A DNA stretch of 49,715 nucleotides. Origin: Caldimicrobium sp. (GTDB lineage: Bacteria; Desulfobacterota; Thermodesulfobacteria; Thermodesulfobacteriales; Thermodesulfobacteriaceae). The notes below the pieces were generated by a model. It ran no database searches and was not told the DNA's origin. It saw only the letters and a program-made list of their open reading frames with translations. Shown piece after piece: positions 16,707-24,947 of this stretch. The number at the start of each line of letters is the position of its first letter. Position 1 is the stretch's first letter. The position numbers and the translations under genes are program-made. Location of the stretch: contig JANXDB010000067.1 in assembly GCA_025060015.1 (NCBI GenBank), forward strand, positions 1-49,715. The letters run 5' to 3'.

Positions 16707-17249
16707 ATGCAAAGGATACTCTTTGTACTGACACTGGGATTTATCATTTTTTTAGGCTGCCGCGATATTCATGCCTTAACTCTCAAGGAGATTCAGACCA
16801 AAGTCACTCCTGAGGGGTTTTTGGTAGTTAGTGCCATGTTTCACAATTTCCCCACCCAAGAGCTATTGCTTTCTCTAAAGAGACAAAAGGGAGAGATCGT
16901 TGTTATTTATGAGTTTGAGGTTCTTAGGGATAGAAGGCTTGGTGCAGATCTTCTTCAAAGAGAGATTTACTTTCAGAAAGCTGGATATATTCCTGAGAAA
17001 AATCAATACTTTTTTGAGGATAATTGGGATAAGATCCTCTATAATTCTGCTGAAGAGGTTATCCCAAAGCTTTCCTTTCTCTCCTCCTATCCCCTTGATG
17101 TGAGGGCACTTCTTCCTATATCGTCAGGGACATACCTGTTAGTAAAGGTCACCCTGCGATATCGAACTCATCTCAATGAAGATCTCCGCAACACTTCTAA
17201 GGAGAGAGAGGTAATCCTAAAAACCGCCAAAAGGCATGCTCTTTACTAA
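16707..17249 (+). CDS. DUF4390 exported protein, partner of the NtrY-like kinase
   Basis: 180-aa protein with an N-terminal signal peptide (MQRILFVLTLGFIIFLGC, then a likely cleavage after IHA). The body is beta-rich with the DUF4390 pattern GFLVVSAMFHNFPTQELLL, YEFEVLRDRR and LLVKVTLRYRT. The family is of unknown function and commonly sits directly before NtrY-type sensor kinases, as here, where the two genes overlap by 14 nt. An ATG at 16668 would extend the protein by 13 residues; the ATG at 16707 gives a clean signal peptide. A periplasmic sensing or accessory role for the kinase is an inference from position. Confidence 0.75.
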   Translation: MQRILFVLTLGFIIFLGCRDIHALTLKEIQTKVTPEGFLVVSAMFHNFPTQELLLSLKRQKGEIVVIYEFEVLRDRRLGADLLQREIYFQKAGYIPEKNQYFFEDNWDKILYNSAEEVIPKLSFLSSYPLDVRALLPISSGTYLLVKVTLRYRTHLNEDLRNTSKEREVILKTAKRHALY

Positions 17250-19326
17250 GAGAATCTCTCTAAAGTTTACGGTCGCTCTCTCACTTTTGGTCCTTTTTGT
17301 CCTTGGACAGTATCTACTTTACAGAAGTAATTGGTTAGACTGGTCCCAAAAAAACTTCTTACTTTTTGTACTAATACAAATAGACCTTCTGGTGCTTCTT
17401 TTTCTTTTGTACTTAATCTTTCGTTATCTTTTTAGCATCTTTTGGGAGCTAAAGGGGAGGAAGATTTCACGAAGTCTAAAATACAAGTTGATGTTAGTAT
17501 ACCTCTTATCAATTACCTTTCCAGCCTTTATCTTGATTTTAGGTGGCTTCGTTTTTTTGAAGAAAGGCCTTGACTACTGGTTTGAGGATTTCCATTCCTC
17601 TCAAATTATAGGCAACCTCTTAAGGGAAGAGGACTACTTAAGGGACATTGAGGGAGATCTTCTGGTTAAGGCCTACAAAATCAGAGACGAATACATTACC
17701 AGGGTTGATACCATAAGAAGTAAAGACTTAAGAGAGAAATATCGTTATTTCATGCAACTTGACTCCATTGAAGTTTATAACCTTCAGGGTGAACTATTTA
17801 AGAAAACCTACTCTTCACAAATGGATGAGAAACCGGGCATATCTCCCACTATCATAGAGGAACTTCTTCGGGAAAGAAAACCGAAAACCTTTGGACAATC
17901 ATACAATTCCAATCTTCTGCTTAGGGCCTTTATTCTGGTCCAAGATGCCAGGGGGAATCCCTACATACTGGCTATAGGAAAATTGGTAGATCCACAAAAG
18001 ATTTTGAATTTATCAAGGGATGGCAGATTTTATAGTAAATACCTAAATTTTTTCCTATTTCTCTCCCTTTCTATACTTTTCTTTTTAATTCTCTTTCTTG
18101 GTATATGGGTGGGAAATAAGCTAGGGAAGAGACTTACAGAGCCCTTAGATAGTCTCATAGTTGCCACCCAAAAACTGTCTCAACGTGATTATGATTTGGA
18201 GAGCCTTCCACTTACAACCTCTCAGGATGATGAAATTGCTCGTCTCATAAATTCTTTTCATAAGATGGCAGAGGAGATAAGGAAATACGAAGAAACCCTT
18301 AAGAGATATAATCATTACTTAGGCGGTGTCTTAAATGCCCTTCCTGTGGGTATACTTATTGTCAAAGAGAATCTGGAGCCCTTTTTTCAGAATCAAACCT
18401 TGAAAAAATGGTTCGAGTCCACACCCCTTGTCGAGTCTGAGTTTCTGGTGGAAAAACTCTCTCTCAAAGAATATCTGAAAGGAGAGTACTTCAAGGGTTC
18501 TGATTTATCTGACCCTTTTTACAGGGTCTTTCACCTTACAGATATAGAAAAGGACTTGTTTTTAGGTGTCACCTTCATGAGACTGGAGATTTTTGAGGAG
18601 CCCCTGTTTCTGCTTATTATTGAGAACCTCCAGGAAAAGGAGATTCTTAAACGACTTTCTCTCTGGAGAGAGGTTGCTGTCAAGATCGCTCATGAAATAA
18701 AGAATCCTCTTACTCCTATCAAACTCTCCATAGAAAGACTGCAGAAACGCTTGGCTGAGGAACCTCTCTCAGAGGAAAAGAGGTCATTACTTGAAAAGAC
18801 TGTGGCTGTTGTTAATCATTACATTGAAGAGTTGAGAAAGCTTGCCCTTGATTTTTACTACTTCTCTCAAAGGCCTTCCCCTGAGAAAGGAAAAGTCAAT
18901 CTGATTGCCAATCTTGAAGAGGTCTTAGAGCTCTATCGTCTCGCCTATCAGGATGTAGAAATCATACTGATTCCCTGTGATGAAATCAAAGGAGAGGTTT
19001 TCATAAAGGGGGATTCCTCTCAGCTAAAGAGGGTTTGGATAAACCTTTTGGATAATTCTATTAAGGCTATCCAGGAACGTGGAAAGATTCAGATAAAAGT
19101 TGAGGAAGTTCCCGAGGGGATACAGGTTATCTTCGATGATTCAGGTCCCGGGTTTAAGGAGGAAGTCTCAGAGGCCTTTAATCAGAGGGATTTTCAGGCT
19201 TTACAGAAACTGGGCACAGGACTTGTTATCATCGCAGGTGTCGTAGAGTTAAATGGTGGCTGGATATCCTTGGAGAGGAACCCTTTAGGTGGTGCAAGAT
19301 TTAGGTTGGTATTCCCCAAGATTTAG
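17236..19326 (+). CDS. NtrY-like membrane sensor histidine kinase
   Basis: 696-aa kinase. Several hydrophobic segments occupy the first 95 residues, followed by an extracytoplasmic region (about 100-265), another membrane segment (about 268-293), a HAMP linker (about 293-345) and a PAS-like region (about 355-460). The HisKA box KIAHEIKNPLTPIKLSIERL holds phospho-acceptor His486. The ATPase domain has the N-box LLDNSIKAI and DDSGPGFKEE. Architecture matches the NtrY family. No response regulator follows; its partner must be elsewhere. The 3' end overlaps the opposite-strand rluB by 42 nt. AAAAGG lies next to the start. Confidence 0.93.
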   Translation: MLFTKRISLKFTVALSLLVLFVLGQYLLYRSNWLDWSQKNFLLFVLIQIDLLVLLFLLYLIFRYLFSIFWELKGRKISRSLKYKLMLVYLLSITFPAFILILGGFVFLKKGLDYWFEDFHSSQIIGNLLREEDYLRDIEGDLLVKAYKIRDEYITRVDTIRSKDLREKYRYFMQLDSIEVYNLQGELFKKTYSSQMDEKPGISPTIIEELLRERKPKTFGQSYNSNLLLRAFILVQDARGNPYILAIGKLVDPQKILNLSRDGRFYSKYLNFFLFLSLSILFFLILFLGIWVGNKLGKRLTEPLDSLIVATQKLSQRDYDLESLPLTTSQDDEIARLINSFHKMAEEIRKYEETLKRYNHYLGGVLNALPVGILIVKENLEPFFQNQTLKKWFESTPLVESEFLVEKLSLKEYLKGEYFKGSDLSDPFYRVFHLTDIEKDLFLGVTFMRLEIFEEPLFLLIIENLQEKEILKRLSLWREVAVKIAHEIKNPLTPIKLSIERLQKRLAEEPLSEEKRSLLEKTVAVVNHYIEELRKLALDFYYFSQRPSPEKGKVNLIANLEEVLELYRLAYQDVEIILIPCDEIKGEVFIKGDSSQLKRVWINLLDNSIKAIQERGKIQIKVEEVPEGIQVIFDDSGPGFKEEVSEAFNQRDFQALQKLGTGLVIIAGVVELNGGWISLERNPLGGARFRLVFPKI

Positions 19327-20031
19327 TTCTTTTTTTAAGGCAGAAATCTCCACCCCGGTGAGAGGCCTAACCTCTCCAGGGTTAAGATTTTCAAGCTTTA
19401 AAGGTCCTATGGCTAACCTCTTTAATTTCATAACTCTGTAGCCAAGTGCACCGAAGAGACGCTTCAAAAGATGATATCTTCCCTCTATTACAGTTATTTC
19501 AACATGGGTTCTCTCTCTGTTAAGGATTTTAACGCTTGCAGGTCTGGTCATTCCCTCCTTCAAGGGGATGCCTCTTTCAATTCTTGATCTATCCTCTTCC
19601 AAAAGCCCTTTGTCAAGGATGATCTCGTAGATCTTGGGAAGTTTCCACTTTGGATGGGTAATTCTGTGAGCTAATTCTCCATCGGTAGTAAGCAGAATAA
19701 GACCCTCTGCATCTTTGTCCAATCTTCCTGCTGGAGAGAGATCCCTTAAACCCGGTAGGTCCTTAGGCAAGAGATCAAAAATGGTCCGTTGCGGATCTTT
19801 GTGGGATGTTATGAACCCTTTTGGTTTGTAGAACTTGTAGTGATAATCTATGGAGATCTTTACTTCTCTGTTCCCAATCAGTATTTCATCTCTTTCAGGA
19901 TCTATTTTTAGAGAAGGATCTTTGACGGTAATTCCATTAACAGATATCTTCCCGCTTTTAATTAGTTTAAGAGTTTCCCTCCTTGAACCAAGACTTGCCT
20001 TGGCTAAAAAACGGTCAAGTCTAATTTTCAT
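19285..20031 (-). CDS. rluB: 23S rRNA pseudouridine synthase, RsuA/RluB family
   Basis: 248-aa enzyme modifying rRNA uridine. An S4 RNA-binding domain covers about residues 1-60 (IRLDRFLAKASLGSRRET). The catalytic motif AGRLDKDAEGLILLTTDGEL contains Asp105. The ending GYRVMKLKRLAIGPLKLENL, then RPLTGVEISALKKE, is typical. Start is the ATG at 20031, which forms an ATGA overlap with the polA stop; a TTG at 20037 would be the alternative. Family assignment is solid; whether it acts on 23S (RluB) or 16S (RsuA) RNA is a best guess. Confidence 0.9.
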   Translation of the reverse strand: MKIRLDRFLAKASLGSRRETLKLIKSGKISVNGITVKDPSLKIDPERDEILIGNREVKISIDYHYKFYKPKGFITSHKDPQRTIFDLLPKDLPGLRDLSPAGRLDKDAEGLILLTTDGELAHRITHPKWKLPKIYEIILDKGLLEEDRSRIERGIPLKEGMTRPASVKILNRERTHVEITVIEGRYHLLKRLFGALGYRVMKLKRLAIGPLKLENLNPGEVRPLTGVEISALKKELNLGEYQPKSCTT

Positions 20032-22637
20032 TTGCAATCAGCCCAAGATTTGCCATAGGAGACATTTACCTTTAGTGGGATGCGGAGTTTAAACTCCAAA
20101 CCAAAGTGAGAAAAGGGATCTTCCATGATCTGCCTAGTCATATTGATAATTTCATCTAGCTCCTTTTCTGGAACTTCAAGAAGTAGCTCATCGTGAACTT
20201 GTAGGACAATCTTGCTTTCAAAAGCTTTTTTTTCTAAGTTTTCAAAGAGAACAACCATAGCTGCCTTGATTAAGTCAGCGGCAGAGCCCTGAATTGGTGT
20301 ATTTATGGCCATTCTTTGCCCTAGCTCTCTGATATTCTTATTAGAACTGAATATCTCCGGTAGGTAACGCTTTCTACCCACTAAGGTTGTCACATAACCA
20401 TTCTCTCTGGCGAAATTGATGGTATTTTCTATAAAGTCCTTTACCTTGGGGTAACGAGAAAAATATCTTCTGATATAGGCATCAGCGGAGGCTACATCAA
20501 TTTTAAGCTCTCTACTTAATCCGTAGGGGCTCATACCATAGGCAATACCAAAATTAATTACCTTGGCTATGCGTCTCATCTCAGGAGTCACCTTGTCAGG
20601 GGTTGTTCCAAAGACCTCGCAGGCAGTGTAACTGTGAATATCCTCACCCAGTTCAAAGGCCCTTTTGAGATTATCGTCCTCGGAGAAATGAGCTAATATC
20701 CTAAGTTCTATCTGGGAATAGTCTAAACTTACTAATAGGCTTCCTTCCCCGGCAATGAAGGCCCTTCTTATGGCCACACCTTCCTCTCCCTTCACAGGAA
20801 TATTCTGAAGGTTGGGTTTTTGAGAACTAAGTCTTCCCGTTGCCGTTCCCGTTTGGTTAAATTCCGTGTGAAGTCTACCAGTTTTGGGGTTCACCTCCTT
20901 TAAGAATACGTCCACATAGGTACTTTTAAGTTTGTAAAGGGTTCTGTATTGAAGAAGTAATGGAACGATGGGATGGTGCTCAGAGAGTTCTTCTAAAACC
21001 TCTGCATCGGTGGAAGGTAGATCACCTTTGGGGGTCTTCTTTATCCTCGGAAGCCTCAGCTTCTCAAAGAGAAGCTGGGCTACCTCCTGACTTGATCGAG
21101 GATTGAAAACAGTGCCGGCAAGGTTGTATAATTTATCTTCAATCTCCTTTATTCTGCTTATAAATTGACCATTCAGATCTTTGACATATTCTAAATCAAT
21201 TAGCATACCCTGTTTTTCCATGTGATAAAGAACCTTGCTGAGAGGTATTTCAACTGATTCTAGCCATTTACTCAAGCCCTCCTCATTTGTCCTTCTCTTA
21301 AGGTCTTCTCCTAGTTTAAGGAGTCCATAGACCTTTATACTCTGGATTTTGTGGTCTTGAAGGGTTGTGGTTTTGATGCTGTCTTTGTTAAAAGTGAGGT
21401 CTAAGTGTTCAGAGATTAGGGTTTCAAGTTCGTAGTTCTTAAAGCCAGGATTTAAGAGGTAGCTTGCTAGCTTCACATCGAAGGGTTGCTTCAGATCTCT
21501 TTCAAAGGCCTTTATAAATCTCTTATAATCGCAGATAAAAACCTCTCGGCCTTTGAGTAGATCCACTAACTCAGCACCAATTTGGGCTGTGTAGCAGGTC
21601 TCCTGATCAAAGGCTAGATAACACCTGATGGCAGTTTTTTCAAATAAGCTCTTAGGGATACTCTCTTGAAAATGGAGAGCTAAAGGGTCCTTGGGGTGCA
21701 GTTCAAGGATTTTGCAGAGTTCAATGGGTGTTAGTTCCTTAACGGTTATTTGAGGATGGTCTTCAGGGAAAGGAAACTCTCTTAAGAATTTTCGAAACTC
21801 AAGTTCTTTGAACAGCCTCTTTAATTCCCGGTAGTCTGGTGTTTTCAGTCGATAAAAGTCAAGATCAAGGGAGGGGAGGGGGCTATCTTCCCTTAGTCTC
21901 ATCAGTTCAAGGTTTTGAAAGACCCGATCTTTATGCCTTAAAAGGTTTTCTCTTATCTTTGGCGATTTTATCTGATCCAAGTGATCATAAAGGTTGGTCA
22001 AGGTGCTATATTTAGTGATAAGTTCCTTTGCAATCTTTTCACCTACACCTGGCACACCTTTTATGTTATCACTTAAATCGCCAGCTATGCTTCTAAAATG
22101 GGGAAAGACTGAGGGGTTGAACCCGTATTTCTCTAAGAATCCATTGAGATCCACAAGAGTCTCTCTTATGGGATCATAGGCGGAGACTCGATCATCTATA
22201 AGAGATAGGAGATCTTTATCTGGAGCTATCATGATTATAGGAAGTGAAAACTTCTTTATAAAAGTTGCCATTAGATCATCTGCTTCAAAGCCCTCTGCAG
22301 AAACGAGAGAGATGCCAAGGGCTGAAACGATTTTTTTGATATAGGGTATTTGAATCTTTAGATCCTCTGGCATAGGGGGTCGTGTGGCCTTGTAATCTTC
22401 ATACTTAATGTGTCTAAAGGTGGGAGCCTTTTCGTCCATGAACCAAACTAATATCTCTGGTTTCCACTCACGGAGAATCTTAAGGAGCATCTGGGTTACG
22501 CCAAAGATGGCCTTTGTCGGTAGTCCCTTGGTGGTTGCTAAGTAGCCTGGTATGGCATAGTAAGCTCTGTAAATAAAGGAAGAGCCGTCAATTAAGACTG
22601 CCTGTCCAGAGTAAATACTATCCTTCTCTTTACCCAT
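20028..22637 (-). CDS. polA: DNA polymerase I with 5' nuclease and degenerate proofreading domain
   Basis: 869-aa repair/replication polymerase. The 5'-3' nuclease domain (1 to about 290) is complete, with VLIDGSSFIYRAYY, GFEADDLMAT, APDKDLLSL and GVPGVGEKIAKEL. In the 3'-5' exonuclease region (about 300-470) the usual 'DTET' strand reads LALHFQESIP and the other acidic motifs are absent, so proofreading is probably lost, as in Taq polymerase. The polymerase domain is intact: SSQKPNLQNIPVKGEEG, SLDYSQIELRILAHFS, RRIAKVINFGIAYGMSPYGL and VHDELLLEVPE. It overlaps the upstream TPR gene by 8 nt and the downstream rluB by 4 nt. Confidence 0.97.
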   Translation of the reverse strand: MGKEKDSIYSGQAVLIDGSSFIYRAYYAIPGYLATTKGLPTKAIFGVTQMLLKILREWKPEILVWFMDEKAPTFRHIKYEDYKATRPPMPEDLKIQIPYIKKIVSALGISLVSAEGFEADDLMATFIKKFSLPIIMIAPDKDLLSLIDDRVSAYDPIRETLVDLNGFLEKYGFNPSVFPHFRSIAGDLSDNIKGVPGVGEKIAKELITKYSTLTNLYDHLDQIKSPKIRENLLRHKDRVFQNLELMRLREDSPLPSLDLDFYRLKTPDYRELKRLFKELEFRKFLREFPFPEDHPQITVKELTPIELCKILELHPKDPLALHFQESIPKSLFEKTAIRCYLAFDQETCYTAQIGAELVDLLKGREVFICDYKRFIKAFERDLKQPFDVKLASYLLNPGFKNYELETLISEHLDLTFNKDSIKTTTLQDHKIQSIKVYGLLKLGEDLKRRTNEEGLSKWLESVEIPLSKVLYHMEKQGMLIDLEYVKDLNGQFISRIKEIEDKLYNLAGTVFNPRSSQEVAQLLFEKLRLPRIKKTPKGDLPSTDAEVLEELSEHHPIVPLLLQYRTLYKLKSTYVDVFLKEVNPKTGRLHTEFNQTGTATGRLSSQKPNLQNIPVKGEEGVAIRRAFIAGEGSLLVSLDYSQIELRILAHFSEDDNLKRAFELGEDIHSYTACEVFGTTPDKVTPEMRRIAKVINFGIAYGMSPYGLSRELKIDVASADAYIRRYFSRYPKVKDFIENTINFARENGYVTTLVGRKRYLPEIFSSNKNIRELGQRMAINTPIQGSAADLIKAAMVVLFENLEKKAFESKIVLQVHDELLLEVPEKELDEIINMTRQIMEDPFSHFGLEFKLRIPLKVNVSYGKSWADCK

Positions 22638-23202
22638 TTGTCATCTCTATCTCCTCAATATTCCTAAGAGCACTTTCAAGTAGTTTAGTTTGCTCAATAG
22701 CCCCCATACCCTTGAAGATTTTTAAGGCAAGTTCATAGGCTTCCTTTGCCGAGTGGTAATTTCCTTTAAAGGTATATACATCGCCTAGCCCTGCAAGGGC
22801 TCTCCCTGCTCGATGTGGGTCTCTGTATTTTTCAGCAATTTCAAGAATGCGGTAGAGATAGGGGAGCATCCTCTCATAGTCCCCCTTTTCCCTGTAAACA
22901 AAGCTTATCTTTTCTGCAATAATGCTGGTGCTGATTTCATCGTCAAAATTTTCACATATATCCAAGCAGGCCTTATAGGCCTTTAAAGCGTGGTCATACT
23001 TTTGTCTGAGATGATAGATATCTCCTAGCTTTTCAAGGACGTTTGCCATGTCAGGTAAGCTACCTAACTGCTGGAATATCTCCAGAGCTTCTTCATAATG
23101 TTGTAAGGCATCAAGGGTGTTTCCCTTAGTCCAGGCTTCGTAAGCCTTTTTACATAGATCTCTGGCAATTTGTTCTGCTTCCCTGTCTTCCTTAGCGTTC
23201 AT
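22630..23202 (-). CDS. TPR-repeat protein
   Basis: 190-aa helical protein made of tetratricopeptide repeats: AYEAWTKGNTLDALQHYEEA, VLEKLGDIYHLRQKYDHALK, ISFVYREKGDYERMLPYLYR and GLGDVYTFKGNYHSAKEAYE. It has no signal peptide and no catalytic domain. It is likely a protein-interaction scaffold. AGGAGATG precedes the ATG. The stop overlaps the polA start, and a zinc-ribbon/HEAT gene lies just upstream on the same strand. Partner unknown. Confidence 0.85.
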   Translation of the reverse strand: MNAKEDREAEQIARDLCKKAYEAWTKGNTLDALQHYEEALEIFQQLGSLPDMANVLEKLGDIYHLRQKYDHALKAYKACLDICENFDDEISTSIIAEKISFVYREKGDYERMLPYLYRILEIAEKYRDPHRAGRALAGLGDVYTFKGNYHSAKEAYELALKIFKGMGAIEQTKLLESALRNIEEIEMTNG

Positions 23203-23225
23203 AATTCATCTCCTGTTTTTTAGAG

Positions 23226-24311
23226 TTACCCTTTGAAAAGGGCGCTGTATTCTTCCCAGAGTTTGCTGGTTGATACTTTTCGGTAGGTGAAGGTCTCATA
23301 ATCGAAGATCTCTACTTCCGCTTCTTTCAGTTTGACTCCGTAAGAGAGAAGTTCAGGACCATTTAAATGGCTGAAGAGCTTGATTATGATTGCTTGATGG
23401 GAAGGTGGACTATTTTCAAATATCCCCAATAGTTTTAGGTAGGGACCTTTTTTTATCATAGAAGGGTTATATTCAGCAATTCTCAGTAAAGCTTGAAGTA
23501 CATACCCTCTGTATTCAGGAGCTGATAGAAAGGCAAAGAGTTTTTCTACGAAGTATTGATATCTTGGTGCTGTTTCGCGGAGAATCTCTCCAACGGCTTC
23601 AATAGCCCCCCAGGGAGAGGCGGCAGAGTCTGCACTGGCATAAAGAAGCCTCCGAATTAGATCTAAAATTCTATTGGGATCCTTGGAGGCATAGATTTTA
23701 GATGCTTTACCAAGTAATAGGGCTGCTTTCTTTCTCAGAGACTCTTCAGGATGATAAAGTAGCTTTTGGACCGTTTGAAGATTAAGAGGTTCGCCTAAGA
23801 TAAATTTCAAAGCCTCATCCAGAAGATCTTTTATAATTAGCTCTTCCAACTCTCTACGGTTTAATCTCCTTAGGTAGTCTTTTTCGACCTGTGAAATAGT
23901 AGAAAGACATTCCTCTCCCCTACTGGTTCTCTTTCGGTCCTTTGCCTTGAGTTCTTCTAAATCTTCAGCAAGTTTTACAAAACAAATAGCTCCTCTTATT
24001 TTTCTTCCCTCGTAATAGGGTTCTCCGGGAATGCAATGAGTGACAGGATCATAGTTTTCTATCCAGATCTCCTTGTAATCCTCCTCTGGAATAAGATCCA
24101 AGGCCAGATCTAAGTCTTCTCCGCAGGCTATGCGCAGGGCCTCTAAAAAAACGGCGCCTCTGCTAAAACCAGTGGCATCAAGAACATATACTGAACCGCA
24201 TTCGCAGATTCCTCCCTCATGCTCTGAAGAGCTGATGGGTAAATAGGTGGGTTTACCTACTATAGTTCCACAGAAGGGACATCTTGGAGGCTTAGGTATT
24301 TTAAGCTTCAT
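23226..24311 (-). CDS. Zinc-ribbon plus HEAT-like repeat protein of unknown function
   Basis: 361-aa protein I do not recognise as an enzyme. The N-terminus has two cysteine pairs in a zinc-ribbon arrangement, CPFCG (Cys11, Cys14) and CECGS (Cys36, Cys38). Next is a conserved-looking block VLDATGFSRGAVFLEALRIA and LDLALDLIPEEDYKEIWIEN. From about residue 165 on it is made of helical repeats such as LLYHPEESLRKKAALLLGKA and SPWGAIEAVGEILRETAPRY, resembling HEAT/PBS-lyase repeats. It recalls uncharacterised proteins of sulfate reducers (DVU0298-like), with low certainty. The start at 24311 overlaps the upstream TPR gene by 11 nt; a start at 24395 would add 28 unrelated residues. A coupled unit with the TPR genes. 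Confidence 0.7.
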   Translation of the reverse strand: MKLKIPKPPRCPFCGTIVGKPTYLPISSSEHEGGICECGSVYVLDATGFSRGAVFLEALRIACGEDLDLALDLIPEEDYKEIWIENYDPVTHCIPGEPYYEGRKIRGAICFVKLAEDLEELKAKDRKRTSRGEECLSTISQVEKDYLRRLNRRELEELIIKDLLDEALKFILGEPLNLQTVQKLLYHPEESLRKKAALLLGKASKIYASKDPNRILDLIRRLLYASADSAASPWGAIEAVGEILRETAPRYQYFVEKLFAFLSAPEYRGYVLQALLRIAEYNPSMIKKGPYLKLLGIFENSPPSHQAIIIKLFSHLNGPELLSYGVKLKEAEVEIFDYETFTYRKVSTSKLWEEYSALFKG

Positions 24312-24906
24312 AGAGAAGTTTTTCGAATTCGGGATTAACAGGATAACCATGGCTTTTTGCTCTGAAAAAATATTCTCTAGCCTTATCTTTTTCACCTTTA
24401 TAAAAATAGGCCACTGCTAAGTTGTTGTAAATTGAGAGAAGTTGTGGAGCAATGTCTTTTGCCCTTTCTAAGAGATCTATGGCCTCATCCCAGCGTTCCT
24501 GTCCAATATATACAGTAGAAAGGTTGACGTAGGGAGAGGGATTTTGAGGTTTAATCTCTATAGCTTTCAGATAACACTTTTCTGCCTCCTTTATATGACC
24601 TAACTGAAATTCTATCAGACCAAGGTTATTCCAGGCCTCAAAGGAGTTTGGATGGAATTTAAGGGTGAAGGTAAAGGCCTTTTTAGCTTCTTCTAGCTCC
24701 CCTTCCTGAGCAAGAATAACTCCCAAGTTTATCATGGCCTCAAAGTGATAGGGATCTAATTTGAGAACCTTCTTGAAAGTCTCCTTTGCCTCTTGCAATT
24801 TTCCAAAATTAAGATAAGCTATGGCTAAACGATGTTGAGCCCAAACAGCTTGAGGGTTTTCTGTGGCCTCTTTTTCCAAAATTTTTAAAATTTCTTCATT
24901 TTTCAT
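24301..24906 (-). CDS. TPR-repeat protein
   Basis: 201-aa protein of about five tetratricopeptide repeats, for example LAIAYLNFGKLQEAKETFKK, NLGVILAQEGELEEAKKAFT, NLGLIEFQLGHIKEAEKCYL and NLAVAYFYKGEKDKAREYFF. There is no signal peptide. TAGGAGGC sits at the right distance from the ATG at 24906; the longer reading from 24960 adds a hydrophobic stretch that overlaps the opposite-strand mltG start and lacks such a site. First gene of the TPR/zinc-ribbon/TPR/polA/rluB string, which suggests a shared scaffold or housekeeping role. Confidence 0.87.
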   Translation of the reverse strand: MKNEEILKILEKEATENPQAVWAQHRLAIAYLNFGKLQEAKETFKKVLKLDPYHFEAMINLGVILAQEGELEEAKKAFTFTLKFHPNSFEAWNNLGLIEFQLGHIKEAEKCYLKAIEIKPQNPSPYVNLSTVYIGQERWDEAIDLLERAKDIAPQLLSIYNNLAVAYFYKGEKDKAREYFFRAKSHGYPVNPEFEKLLYEA

Positions 24907-24947
24907 ACCAAGCCTCCTATCTTTGAGGTAAAAGAATAATACAAAAA

